From assembly GCA_025354565.1 (NCBI GenBank), contig JANXMQ010000129.1:1-53898 (forward strand): a DNA stretch of 53,898 bases. The letters run 5' to 3'. Below the pieces are notes generated by a model. That model saw only the letters and a list, made by a program, of their open reading frames with translations. It had not been told where the DNA came from and did not search any database. Origin of the DNA: Akkermansiaceae bacterium. Its GTDB lineage: Bacteria > Verrucomicrobiota > Verrucomicrobiia > Verrucomicrobiales > Akkermansiaceae. Both the position numbers and the translations under genes were made by a program. Below are positions 42,742 through 50,944 of the stretch, piece after piece; the first letter of the stretch is position 1; each line of letters begins with the position of its first letter.

Positions 42742-43860
42742 TCACTTGAAAATCGCCATCACCGCACGGTGGTCCGAACCGTCGTTCCACTCTGCATCGT
42801 CAATGATCTTCGCGGCGGGGAAGTTCACCTCGTCGCGGAGGCCGCGCGTCACCATGATGAAGTCGATGCGCGAATAAATGTCATTGAGTGCCCAATAGTG
42901 GGTCCATGCCTCATTGCGGGAGTCCTTGGCGGGGATTGCTGTTAGGTAAGCAGGGTCGTTGTAATTGCCCGTGACCATTTTGATTGCCGGGGTCGCGCGG
43001 GTGTCGTTGAAATCGCCATAAACGACGATTCTCGCTTGGGCATCGGTCTTGAGAATCGAGTCGATATGACGGCGCAGGAGGCGGGCTTCGTTCATGCGGA
43101 TGGCTTCCTGGTCGCCTTGCTCACTTTCCCGTTTGGATTTCAAATGCACGCCGACGAAACGGTAGGACTTGCCACGGGCATCGAGGCTGACATCAAGGAT
43201 TCCCCGGTTGATCGAGAAGGTCTGGCCGGCCAGTTGATATTCCGTCACCACGGGCTTGGCGGTCGATTTGATGGGGAAACGGGAGAGAAATCCGAGGTGG
43301 CGGACGGGATCGGAGCCGCCGACATATTGGGAGTTCGGGAGGTCCAGTCCGGCGGCTTTGAGCCGTTCCTGGACTTCTGCGAGATCGCTGGCTTGGCCGA
43401 CTTCACAAAGACCGATCACGTCAGGGGCATGGCGGGCGAGGATTTTGATGATGGCCTCTTTCTGGCTATCGGGCTTTGGCGCGCCTTTGAGCGACTTATG
43501 ATCGACGTAACGGTCCATCGTCAGCCAGTTTTCGACATTGTAAGTGATGAAACGCAGACCTTCAGAACCGGTGCCTGCGGTGGGAGCGGTGGTGGTTTCC
43601 GGTGGTTCCCGATCTTCTAGCGGCTCGGTGGCGGGAGATGCATTCGTGGTCGCAGGAGCGGGCTGCGCTTTGGGCAAGGCAGGAGGGGCGACTGCAGGCG
43701 CTGGGACACCGGGATTTCCCCAAGCTGGCGAGCCATTTTTTTTATGGCAGGAAGGCGCAACCGCTAAAACGCATGCAGCTAGCAAAGCGCAGGAAATGCC
43801 TTGCCGCTGTCTAGGCAAAGCTGTCTGTTTGCGAAACAGTACTCCCTCAAGTATTCCCAT
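42742..43860 (-). CDS. Secreted lipoprotein-type EEP nuclease/phosphatase
   Basis: 372 residues. A signal region (ALLAACVLAVAPSCHKK) has a lipobox-like VAPSC, suggesting a lipoprotein. A Pro/Ala-rich linker (about 50-95) precedes the EEP domain: FITYNVENWLTMD, DVIGLCEVGQ (catalytic Glu), YGDFNDTRATP, SRIDFIMVTRGL and DGSDHRAVMAIF. Acts outside the cytoplasm on nucleic acids or phosphoesters. Its ATG overlaps the tatA stop (TGATG), so the two are translationally coupled, perhaps only by gene packing since a lipoprotein is usually exported by Sec. Confidence 0.88.
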   Translation of the reverse strand: MGILEGVLFRKQTALPRQRQGISCALLAACVLAVAPSCHKKNGSPAWGNPGVPAPAVAPPALPKAQPAPATTNASPATEPLEDREPPETTTAPTAGTGSEGLRFITYNVENWLTMDRYVDHKSLKGAPKPDSQKEAIIKILARHAPDVIGLCEVGQASDLAEVQERLKAAGLDLPNSQYVGGSDPVRHLGFLSRFPIKSTAKPVVTEYQLAGQTFSINRGILDVSLDARGKSYRFVGVHLKSKRESEQGDQEAIRMNEARLLRRHIDSILKTDAQARIVVYGDFNDTRATPAIKMVTGNYNDPAYLTAIPAKDSRNEAWTHYWALNDIYSRIDFIMVTRGLRDEVNFPAAKIIDDAEWNDGSDHRAVMAIFK

Positions 43861-44090
43861 CAGGACTCGCGGGATTCCTTGCCAGGAACTTCCTTCACGA
43901 CGGCACTGGTGGGGGTGCGGACTTCTGTTTCAGAGCGGGTGATTTCGTGTTCGAATTCTTCCTTCGCTTTTTTGAATTCGCCCATGCTTTTACCGATCCC
44001 GCGTGCGAGTTCCGGCAATCTTTTGGCTCCGAAGAGCAACAGGATCACGATGAAAATCATGATCATTTCTGGCATTCCAATTGGTCCCAT
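43860..44090 (-). CDS. tatA: Twin-arginine translocase subunit TatA/E
   Basis: 76 residues: a short N-terminal membrane helix (PEMIMIFIVILLLFGAK), the FGAKRLPELARGIGKSMGEF hinge and amphipathic helix, and a charged tail. The phenylalanine-glycine hinge and G-K-x-x-x-x-F motif are diagnostic. TatA forms the pore for export of folded proteins; the ferritin-like protein at 25022 carries a matching signal. tatB and tatC are not seen in the window. Confidence 0.95.
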   Translation of the reverse strand: MGPIGMPEMIMIFIVILLLFGAKRLPELARGIGKSMGEFKKAKEEFEHEITRSETEVRTPTSAVVKEVPGKESRES

Positions 44091-44171
44091 GGTGGTAATT
44101 TTGTTGTCGGCGGGAAACTAGCCTCGTTTGCGGTGCTTGCAACGTATTTACAGGAAAATAAGAAATTATGA

Positions 44172-45806
44172 TCAATGACACACCGGGCAGGTGTTCAGCG
44201 AAGTGAAAAAATCGTGGCCCTTGTTATCGACCAGAATGAAGGCGGGGAAATTTTCCACCGTGATTTTCCACACCGCCTCCATACCGAGTTCGGGGAAGGC
44301 GACTACTTCTTGAGAACGAATGTGTTCTTGTGCCAGCAACGCCGCCGGGCCACCTGCGGAGCCGAGGTAGAAGCCGCCGTGTTTCTGGCAGGCATCCGTC
44401 ACTTGCTGCGAGCGGTTGCCCTTCGCCAGCATCACCATCGAGCCGCCGTGGGCTTGGAAAAGATCGACGTAGCCATCCATCCGGCCGGCGGTGGTCGGGC
44501 CGAATGAGCCGGACGGCAGACCCGCTGGCGTTTTGGCCGGGCCGGCATAATAGACGGGGAATTGTTTGAAATAATCCGGCAGTTCACCGTTCTCGTCGAG
44601 GATTTCCTTGAGCTTCGCGTGCGCGATGTCGCGGGCGACGATGATCGTTCCTGTTAGGGCGAGGGCGGTGGTGACCGGATATTTGCCAAGCGTTTTCAGG
44701 GTCGCGTCCATACCCAAGTCGAGATTGATTGGGACGCCTTTGAATTTCCAGTCGCGGTATTTTTCCGGAATGAAGCGGCCTGGATTTTTCTCAAGTTTTT
44801 CCATGAAAATGCCATCCTTGGTGATCTTCGCCTTGGCCTGGCGGTCCGCTGAACAAGAGACGCCGATGCCGACCGGGCATGAGGCTCCATGGCGTGGCAG
44901 GCGGATGACGCGAACATCAAGGGCGAAATATTTCCCGCCGAACTGAGCGCCGATCCCGATTTCGCGGGCGATGGCTAACAGCTCTTGCTCCAGTTCGAGA
45001 TCACGGAAGGCTTGGCCATGCTCGTTGCCGGCTGTTGGCAGCGTATCGTAGTAACGGGTGGAGGCCATTTTCACGGTCTTGAGGCAATTTTCCGCAGAGG
45101 TCCCACCGATAACGAATGCGAGGTGATAAGGTGGGCAGGCGGCGGTGCCGAGCGACGCCATTTTTTCACGACAGAATTCTTTGAGGCGCTTGGGATTGAG
45201 GAGAGCCTTGGTTTCCTGATAGAGAAAGGTTTTGTTCGCCGAGCCGCCGCCCTTGCTGACGAAGAGGAAATGGTAGGCATCGCCGCTGGTGGCGTAGAGG
45301 TCGATCTGCGCAGGCAGGTTGGTCTTGGTGTTGACCTCGTCATACATCGTGATCGGCGCAGTTTGCGAGTAACGCAGGTTTTCCTGGATGTAAGTCTGAT
45401 AGATGCCTTCTGATAGAAACGCCGCATCGTCGCAGCCGGTCCAGACCTGTTGGCCCTTTTTCCCGATGATGGTGGCGGTGCCTGTATCCTGGCAGAATGG
45501 CAGGATACCGTGGGCGGCGATTTCCGCGTTTTTCAGCAACATGAGTGCGACCATGCGGTCGTTTTCCGAGGCCTCAGGGTCGTCGAGAATCGCCGCCACC
45601 TGCGCAAGGTGCGAGGCGCGGAGGGTGAAATTGATGGACTTGATTGCTTCCGCAGCTAACAGGGTGAGCGCCTCGGGGGCGATCTTCAGGATCGACTGGC
45701 CCTCGAACTGCAAGACGGAAACGTGGTCCGGACTGAGGAGTTCGTATTCCGTGGAGTCTGGACCGAGCGGGAACGGATCTTGATAGAAAAATGGTTTGTC
45801 GGACAT
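44172..45806 (-). CDS. fumA: Class I fumarate hydratase (iron-sulphur type)
   Basis: 544 residues, the two-domain FumA/B type. N-terminal half: [15 protein letters not shown] with iron-sulphur ligand Cys105, and [14 protein letters not shown] and [14 protein letters not shown] carrying the other two cysteines. The C-terminal half includes [35 protein letters not shown] and [12 protein letters not shown]. It converts fumarate to malate in the TCA cycle; the [4Fe-4S] cluster makes it oxygen-sensitive. It reads toward tatA with 81 bp between. Confidence 0.96.
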   Translation of the reverse strand: MSDKPFFYQDPFPLGPDSTEYELLSPDHVSVLQFEGQSILKIAPEALTLLAAEAIKSINFTLRASHLAQVAAILDDPEASENDRMVALMLLKNAEIAAHGILPFCQDTGTATIIGKKGQQVWTGCDDAAFLSEGIYQTYIQENLRYSQTAPITMYDEVNTKTNLPAQIDLYATSGDAYHFLFVSKGGGSANKTFLYQETKALLNPKRLKEFCREKMASLGTAACPPYHLAFVIGGTSAENCLKTVKMASTRYYDTLPTAGNEHGQAFRDLELEQELLAIAREIGIGAQFGGKYFALDVRVIRLPRHGASCPVGIGVSCSADRQAKAKITKDGIFMEKLEKNPGRFIPEKYRDWKFKGVPINLDLGMDATLKTLGKYPVTTALALTGTIIVARDIAHAKLKEILDENGELPDYFKQFPVYYAGPAKTPAGLPSGSFGPTTAGRMDGYVDLFQAHGGSMVMLAKGNRSQQVTDACQKHGGFYLGSAGGPAALLAQEHIRSQEVVAFPELGMEAVWKITVENFPAFILVDNKGHDFFTSLNTCPVCH

Positions 45807-45861
45807 GGCTGATGCCCATTTCTAAGTCCGCCGGGGGAGGGGTGCAAACCGTTTCCCAAAC

Positions 45862-46242
45862 TCAGATGGGTGGGTCGCCGGCAAAACTCAGGCCCATCCC
45901 CTTGGCGATGTCATTCAGTCGCAGATCGAAGGTCCAGATCGGCACATGGGAAATGAGCGACGACGCGAGGATTTGCGCGTCATTCCACTGGATGCCAAGT
46001 CCCCAAAGCTTGCGGCTTTCCACCATTTTGTGAGTTTCAGATGCGCTGGCAATCGGCGGGCGCTTCAGATTGGTTAGGTCAGTAATGGTTTGCCCGCGGT
46101 TTTTCAAAGTTCCCATGGATAACTCACCGACGACAATCGGATGGCTCCAGACCTCGCCGTCTTCGAGCATTGCCGCGAGCAGGGGATTCCGTTCGCGGAA
46201 ATGCCGGATCCAGACGCAGGTATCTACGATGACAGGCTTCAT
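45862..46242 (-). CDS. vapC: VapC-type PIN-domain toxin
   Basis: 126 residues. PIN acidic residues: Asp in IVDTCVWIRHF, Glu in HPIVVGELSMG, Asp in GIQWNDAQILASSL and Asp in IWTFDLRLNDIA. VapC toxins are Mg-dependent RNases acting on tRNA or rRNA. The ATG overlaps the stop of the vapB-like gene by four bases (46239-46242), as in type II toxin-antitoxin operons. Confidence 0.9.
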   Translation of the reverse strand: MKPVIVDTCVWIRHFRERNPLLAAMLEDGEVWSHPIVVGELSMGTLKNRGQTITDLTNLKRPPIASASETHKMVESRKLWGLGIQWNDAQILASSLISHVPIWTFDLRLNDIAKGMGLSFAGDPPI

Positions 46243-46484
46243 GGGCGTTTTTCATCTGCGACTTTAGACGAGCTGATGGCATCTTCAGAGTATTTCACCC
46301 TGGAAAAGCGGGCTGCGACATCAAAGTCCGGCATCGTTCCACCGAGTGCGGCGAGCCTGCGTGCCGACATTCTTTTCACGTAGGCATCCAAGACGAAGTT
46401 GATCAGTCTGGACTTTTCGTCGATTCCACTGAAATCAGCAGCAGATGCCAGCAAATCATCATCAATTGTTACGGTAGTTCTCAT
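46239..46484 (-). CDS. vapB: VapB-type antitoxin
   Basis: 81 residues. The N-terminal MRTTVTIDDDLLASAAD followed by SRLINFVLDAYVKRMS is a ribbon-helix-helix domain, which binds the operon promoter as a dimer; the C-terminal tail would wrap the toxin. A weak inverted repeat ATGC-(10)-GCAT overlaps the start (46483-46500) and could be the auto-regulatory operator. The antitoxin precedes the toxin in the usual order. Confidence 0.88.
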   Translation of the reverse strand: MRTTVTIDDDLLASAADFSGIDEKSRLINFVLDAYVKRMSARRLAALGGTMPDFDVAARFSRVKYSEDAISSSKVADEKRP

Positions 46485-46566
46485 GCGTCAAAATGTGCAT
46501 CAATTTATGCCAGTTTTAAAGCGCTATTTTTATTCTCTGTAATTTTCCCTGCAAATATAGGGTTTT

Positions 46567-46585
46567 CGAGGCTTGCCCGGCCTCG
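46567..46585. other. Small hairpin upstream of gpmI
   Basis: CGAGGC-TTGCCCG-GCCTCG forms a six-bp stem. It lies 26 bp upstream of the gpmI start within the 126-bp gap divergent from vapBC. It could affect gpmI translation or end a transcript; there is no further evidence. Confidence 0.25.
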
Positions 46586-46610
46586 TTCAGGGGGGTAAAC
46601 CCACGCCGTC

Positions 46611-48152
46611 ATGGCTAAGAAACCTGTAGTGCTTATCATTCGCGACGGCTGGGGGGTGAATCCCGGCGGAGAAAAAACCGCAACCAAGGACGGAAACGCG
46701 ACCTTACTGGCAAAAACTCCTTTTCACGAGGTCATGTTCGCAAAATACCCGAAGGGTTTTCTAAGCGCATCGGGTCTGGATGTGGGTCTGCCCCCCGGCC
46801 AAATGGGGAATTCGGAAGTCGGTCACCTGAATCTCGGGGCGGGGCGGATCGTCTATCAGGATCTCACCCGGATTAACAAGTCGATTGCCGAGGGAACGCT
46901 TGCGGAAAATCCTGTTTTCGCGGACGCCCTCACAAAAGCCAAGACCAGTCGGCTGCATTTCATCGGCCTCGTCTCCGATGGCGGCGTCCACAGCCATCAG
47001 GACCAACTGATCGCGATGGTGAAATTGGCCAAACAAGCAGGCGTATCCGACATTTTCATCCATGCCATCACTGATGGCCGCGATACCTCCCCGACTGGCG
47101 GCCAAGCCTATCTCTCCAAAGTCGAGGACGAGGCTGCCAAGTGTGGGGCGAGGATCGCCACGGTGATCGGTCGCTACTTTGCGATGGACCGGGACAAGCG
47201 CTGGGACCGGGTCAAGCTGGCGTGGGATGCGATTGTCCTGGGTAAAGGCGAGACCCGCGAGGTGCTCGCGAGTGAAGCCGTCGCGGATTATTATCGGCTC
47301 GATAAGACCGACGAATTCATGCCGCCGATGATTTTCACCGAACCCGGCAAACAACGCATCCGAGATGGTGACGTGGTGTTGTTTTTCAATTTCCGCTCCG
47401 ATCGCGCGCGCGAATTGTCTGAAGCATTTCTTTATCCGGACTTCGACGGCTTCGACCGCGAGGTCACGCCTAAGGTGCATTTCGTGACCCTTACTCAATA
47501 CGATGAGAAATATGCGTGCCCGGAAATTTTTACGCCGCAGACTCTCGACATGGTCCTTGGTGAAACGGTTTCCGCAGCCGGCAAGAACCAGATGCGGATC
47601 GCGGAAACCGAGAAATACCCGCACGTCACCTATTTCTTCAATGGCGGTGAAGAAGTGGCCTACGCAGGTGAGGATCGGTTTATCATTCCGTCTCCCAAGG
47701 ACGTGCCGACTTATGATTTCAAACCGGAAATGAGTGCCCAACAGGTGACTGATACCGTCGTTGCCAAGCTCAAGGACTACGACATGGTCATCTTGAATTT
47801 TGCCAACCCGGACATGGTCGGCCACACCGGCGTCGTCGAGGCGGCAATCAAGGCCTGCGAAGTGATCGATGCCGACGTGAAGCTCATTGTTGAGGAAACC
47901 CTGCGCCTGGGCGGCAAGCTTCTCATTACCGCCGACCATGGAAACTGTGAATACATGCGCAATCCAGACGGTTCGCCGAACACCGCGCACACGACCAATC
48001 TCGTGCACATTTTCTACGTGGCGGCGGATGCGGCCGACTACACAGTTCAGGATGGCATTTTGGCTGACGTCGCACCAACACTATTGGAAATGTTAGGGTT
48101 GGCCAAGCCCGCTCAGATGACAGGCTCAAGTCTCTTGGTCAAGCGGCCCTGA
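46611..48152 (+). CDS. gpmI: 2,3-bisphosphoglycerate-independent phosphoglycerate mutase
   Basis: 513 residues, normal length for iPGM. Metal and catalytic residues: Asp12 (IIRDGWGVNPGG), phospho-acceptor Ser68 (GQMGNSEVGHLNLGAG), HAITDGRDTSP, GRYFAMDRDKRWDR, FFNFRSDRARE, and the C-terminal metal sites VILNFANPDMVGHTG and LITADHGNCEYM. It interconverts 3- and 2-phosphoglycerate in glycolysis with two Mn ions. A GGGGGG stretch 13 bp upstream may act as ribosome binding site. Confidence 0.97.
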   Translation: MAKKPVVLIIRDGWGVNPGGEKTATKDGNATLLAKTPFHEVMFAKYPKGFLSASGLDVGLPPGQMGNSEVGHLNLGAGRIVYQDLTRINKSIAEGTLAENPVFADALTKAKTSRLHFIGLVSDGGVHSHQDQLIAMVKLAKQAGVSDIFIHAITDGRDTSPTGGQAYLSKVEDEAAKCGARIATVIGRYFAMDRDKRWDRVKLAWDAIVLGKGETREVLASEAVADYYRLDKTDEFMPPMIFTEPGKQRIRDGDVVLFFNFRSDRARELSEAFLYPDFDGFDREVTPKVHFVTLTQYDEKYACPEIFTPQTLDMVLGETVSAAGKNQMRIAETEKYPHVTYFFNGGEEVAYAGEDRFIIPSPKDVPTYDFKPEMSAQQVTDTVVAKLKDYDMVILNFANPDMVGHTGVVEAAIKACEVIDADVKLIVEETLRLGGKLLITADHGNCEYMRNPDGSPNTAHTTNLVHIFYVAADAADYTVQDGILADVAPTLLEMLGLAKPAQMTGSSLLVKRP

Positions 48153-48208
48153 TTTCTATGAGACGAGTCATACTGGCACTGTGTCCTGCTTCACCCATCG
48201 GCCGGTGA

Positions 48209-49750
48209 TCAATGCCTGAAATGTCGATGTCCCGTAAAGATCATTGCCATGCCTGCGGCGTCCGCGGCGGCGATGACTTCCGCATCCCGGATCGAGCCGC
48301 CGGGCTGGATGCAGGCCGTGGCCCCGGCGTCAATGGCGGATTGCAAACCGTCGGCAAACGGGAACATCGCGTCCGAGGCGATGATGCTGCCCTTGAGGTT
48401 CAGTCCGGCCTCGTTGGCTTTCCAAATAGCGATCCGTGACGAGTCCACACGGCTCATCTGGCCAGCCCCGATGCCAAGAGTACGGTCGGCGCTGGAGTAA
48501 ACGATGGCGTTGGATTTGACGTGTTTTACGATCCGCCAACCAAAGCGCATCGCCCGCATTTCCTCTTCCGAGGGCGGCCGCTTGGTCACCACTTTGGACT
48601 CCAAAAGGTCCAATCCGAGCGCGGTGTGATCCCGATCCATGACCATGATACCACCCGGACATGAGCGAATCACCGGTGATTTCTTCTCCAGCAGATAAGC
48701 CTCGTTGAGCTTCATCATGCGGATGTTCTTCTTCTTTTGTAGCAGCGCGCGGGCGTCGCTTTCGAACTCCGGGGCGATGATGACGTCAGTGAAAATTTCG
48801 TAGATCAGTCGGGCCATTTCCAACGTGAACGGACGGTTGCACACGATCACGCCACCGAACGGGGCCTGGCGATCCGTCTCGAAGGCCTTTTGCCACGCGA
48901 TCCGCAGATCTTCGTCGTCTTGGCCGACACCGCAGGGATTCGTGTGTTTCAAAATCGCCACCGTCGGGCGGACAAAGTCTAGGATCAGATCGGCTGCAGC
49001 TTCGATATCCAGAACGTTCGTATAGCTCAACTCCTTACCCTGAATTTGCGTGAAAAACTCCCGGAAATTTCCATAAAGCGCACACTTCTGGTGAGGATTG
49101 TCGCCATACCGGAGTTCTTGTTCCAAAGGCAGGCTGAGAGAGAAATTGCAGCAGGTGCCGGTTCGGCATTGGCCGAGATAGTTGGTGATGGCAGCATCAT
49201 ATTGGGAGGTCCGGAGAAAGACCTTCACCGCCAGTTGCTCGCGGAATCCCTTGGTCGTATTGCCCTTGTTTTCCTTCATTTCCTCGATCACCCGTGGGTA
49301 ATCCGCAGGATCGACGATGACCGTCACGCTGGTATGATTCTTCGCCGCGCTTCGCAGCATGGACGGGCCGCCGATATCGATTTTTTCGATCGCTTCCTCA
49401 AGCGTCACATCAGGCTTCGCGACGGTTTCCTCAAACGGATAAAGATTCACCACCACCAGATCGATCACGGGGATGTCGTTCGCCTTCGCCTCGGCGATGT
49501 GGCTGGCATCGTCCCGGCGCTGCAACAGGCCGCCGTGGACCTTCGGGTGCAGGGTTTTCAGGCGCCCATCGAAAAGTTCCGGTGCGCCGGTGAAATCCGA
49601 GACATCGATCACTGGCAGGCCCGCCTCGCGCAGTGCGATTGAGGTTCCGCCGGTCGAAAGGAGTTCCACGCCCATGGCGTGGAGTTCCTTGGCAAACTCG
49701 GCGAGGCCGGTTTTATCAGAAACGGAAAGCAGGGCGCGGGTGATGGGCAT
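48209..49750 (-). CDS. purH: Bifunctional AICAR formyltransferase/IMP cyclohydrolase
   Basis: 513 residues from the ATG at 49750 ([18 protein letters not shown] is the standard start); the open frame extends upstream but that part overlaps unrelated sequence. The N-terminal domain (about 1-145: [29 protein letters not shown]) is the IMP cyclohydrolase, and the C-terminal domain ([26 protein letters not shown], ending GHRHFRH) the AICAR formyltransferase. It carries out the last two steps of purine synthesis. It converges with gpmI, with 56 bp between their stop codons. Confidence 0.96.
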   Translation of the reverse strand: MPITRALLSVSDKTGLAEFAKELHAMGVELLSTGGTSIALREAGLPVIDVSDFTGAPELFDGRLKTLHPKVHGGLLQRRDDASHIAEAKANDIPVIDLVVVNLYPFEETVAKPDVTLEEAIEKIDIGGPSMLRSAAKNHTSVTVIVDPADYPRVIEEMKENKGNTTKGFREQLAVKVFLRTSQYDAAITNYLGQCRTGTCCNFSLSLPLEQELRYGDNPHQKCALYGNFREFFTQIQGKELSYTNVLDIEAAADLILDFVRPTVAILKHTNPCGVGQDDEDLRIAWQKAFETDRQAPFGGVIVCNRPFTLEMARLIYEIFTDVIIAPEFESDARALLQKKKNIRMMKLNEAYLLEKKSPVIRSCPGGIMVMDRDHTALGLDLLESKVVTKRPPSEEEMRAMRFGWRIVKHVKSNAIVYSSADRTLGIGAGQMSRVDSSRIAIWKANEAGLNLKGSIIASDAMFPFADGLQSAIDAGATACIQPGGSIRDAEVIAAADAAGMAMIFTGHRHFRH

Positions 49751-49799
49751 AAGAATCGTACTCGGGGTTGACGCCAACCGGCGTGTGTCGGTCAGCGGC

Positions 49800-49960
49800 C
49801 ACCCCGTAAACAACCCGCCGCCACCCGGCAAGCGGAATAGACGGGAGCGGCGGGGTGGGCCAGCGACGGTGATGGACTGAAGCTGGGCGCAGGCGTTTCG
49901 AGTAACAGGTGGAAATGATTGCCCATCAAACCCACCGTGCACACCACCATGAACCCCAAA
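49800..49960 (-). pseudogene. Fragment of a REP-associated (Y1-type) transposase
   Basis: On the minus strand, VCTVGLMGNHFHLLLETPA matches the HUH motif block of REP-associated tyrosine transposases (xMxNHFHLLxETP). Only this piece is left; the following sequence loses resemblance within 15 residues. No partner tyrosine region is found. It overlaps out-of-frame the region upstream of the purH start. Confidence 0.55.
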
Positions 49961-50167
49961 TCCCCCCTCCGCGCCGCCATGCTCGCTGGCCCCACCGCCA
50001 CGGAGAAACTGGGCAGCACCTTCAAAGACGCCATCTTTAATACCAGCGACGCCGGGATTAACATTAGAGATGCCGGGATTAATATTAGAGATGCCATCTC
50101 TAAAGGTCCGAATCGTTCCATTTTGACCAGAAATGCGATGAAAAAGCCCCAAAACACCGTTTTTTGA
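49949..50167 (+). CDS. Doubtful 72-residue ORF containing a repeated heptapeptide
   Basis: The ATG at 49949 begins NPKSPLRAAMLAGPTA, which resembles the start of the large secreted protein at 50945 (NTKHTLRAALLAGFLAA). The middle has three imperfect copies of a seven-residue unit (SDAGINI, RDAGINI, RDAISKG) encoded by the tandem repeat at 50037. It ends at 50167 just upstream of the next gene. It may be the leftover of a duplicated secreted gene. Confidence 0.25.
   Translation: MNPKSPLRAAMLAGPTATEKLGSTFKDAIFNTSDAGINIRDAGINIRDAISKGPNRSILTRNAMKKPQNTVF
50037..50101. repeat. 21-bp tandem repeat, three imperfect copies
   Basis: Unit TTAAYATTAGAGATGCCGGGA: copies begin near 50038 (TTTAATACCAGCGACGCCGGGA, diverged), 50060 (TTAACATTAGAGATGCCGGGA) and 50081 (TTAATATTAGAGATGCCATCT). 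The unit length keeps any reading frame open. The edges (AAAGACGCCATCTTT and AGATGCCATCTCTAAAGG) contain small palindromes, so the array may also fold. Confidence 0.6.
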
Positions 50168-50209
50168 CCCCCATTTAGCGAAAAACACCGAAAAAAGCCA
50201 ATCAACGCC

Positions 50210-50881
50210 ATGTCCGACTATATCCCTCGCCCCGACGACGCATTCGACCACTTCATCAATGTGGACTTGGGTCCCGCCGTGAACAACGCCGGCAACCCCC
50301 TCCAGCTCACCCCCGCGCAAATCACCGCCTTCAATGCCAAGCAGACGGACTGGGTAGTCGCCTGGCCCACCTACCTCGCCGCCAAACCCGTCTTCGACAC
50401 CGCGCTGATGACCAAAGACGCAACCCGCGCCGCCCTTGAAGCCGCCGCCCGCATCATCAACAACACCGTGCAGGCCAACCCCGCCGTGGATGCCGCCGCG
50501 AAAACCGGCGCCGGCCTCCCCGTCCACAAAACCACCAACACCCCCGCCAGCATCCCCACCACCGCGCCCGTCCTTTACAAAGTGGACAGCACCCACCTCC
50601 TGCAGCTCCTCTGGTTTAGCGATGCGGCCACGCCCGGCAGCAAAGCCAAGCCTGCGGGCGTGACGATGCTGGAAATCCGCGAAAGCCTCGTCGCCGCAGG
50701 CGGCCCCGCGCCGGTGGATGCCGCCGCCATGCCCTTTCTCGCCAACGAGACCAAAATGCCCCACCGCAACGACCTCACCGCCGCCGACCTCGGGAAGACC
50801 GCCTACTACGCCGCCCGCTGGGTCAACAGCAAAGGCGATCCCGGCCCCTGGAGCGCCATCACCGGCACCATCGTCAGTTAA
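50210..50881 (+). CDS. Conserved-type hypothetical protein
   Basis: 223 residues. SDYIPRPDDAFDHFINVD at the N-terminus, a helical middle (QITAFNAKQTDWVVAWPTYL, ALEAAARIINNTVQ) and a beta-rich C-terminal part ending GKTAYYAARWVNSKGDPGP, which looks like a fibronectin-type strand. No signal peptide, so it is probably cytoplasmic. I recognise the overall build from hypothetical proteins of environmental bacteria but no function. It lies 64 bp upstream of the giant secreted protein in the same direction and may be in the same transcript. Confidence 0.75.
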   Translation: MSDYIPRPDDAFDHFINVDLGPAVNNAGNPLQLTPAQITAFNAKQTDWVVAWPTYLAAKPVFDTALMTKDATRAALEAAARIINNTVQANPAVDAAAKTGAGLPVHKTTNTPASIPTTAPVLYKVDSTHLLQLLWFSDAATPGSKAKPAGVTMLEIRESLVAAGGPAPVDAAAMPFLANETKMPHRNDLTAADLGKTAYYAARWVNSKGDPGPWSAITGTIVS

Positions 50882-50944
50882 ATCAAATTTTCACTTGCAA
50901 ACATTTTCCAAACCAATTGAAGTAACCTCCACAGAAACCCGCCC

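Noticed and set aside
5872..48095. The word GTTAG/CTAAC appears very often, roughly 60 times, also inside genes (as CCT AAC, GCT AAC or TTA G).
   Set aside because: A rough expectation from base composition for both strands is of the same order, about 80. A whole-genome count with a Markov background would be needed; no claim is made.
50037..50101. The tandem repeat as a CRISPR array.
   Set aside because: Units are contiguous with no spacers and only three imperfect copies.
49751..50764. The purH frame stays open for another 338 codons upstream.
   Set aside because: The standard PurH N-terminus begins at 49750. The upstream part lies opposite the hypothetical gene at 50210 and the transposase fragment and has no domain character.
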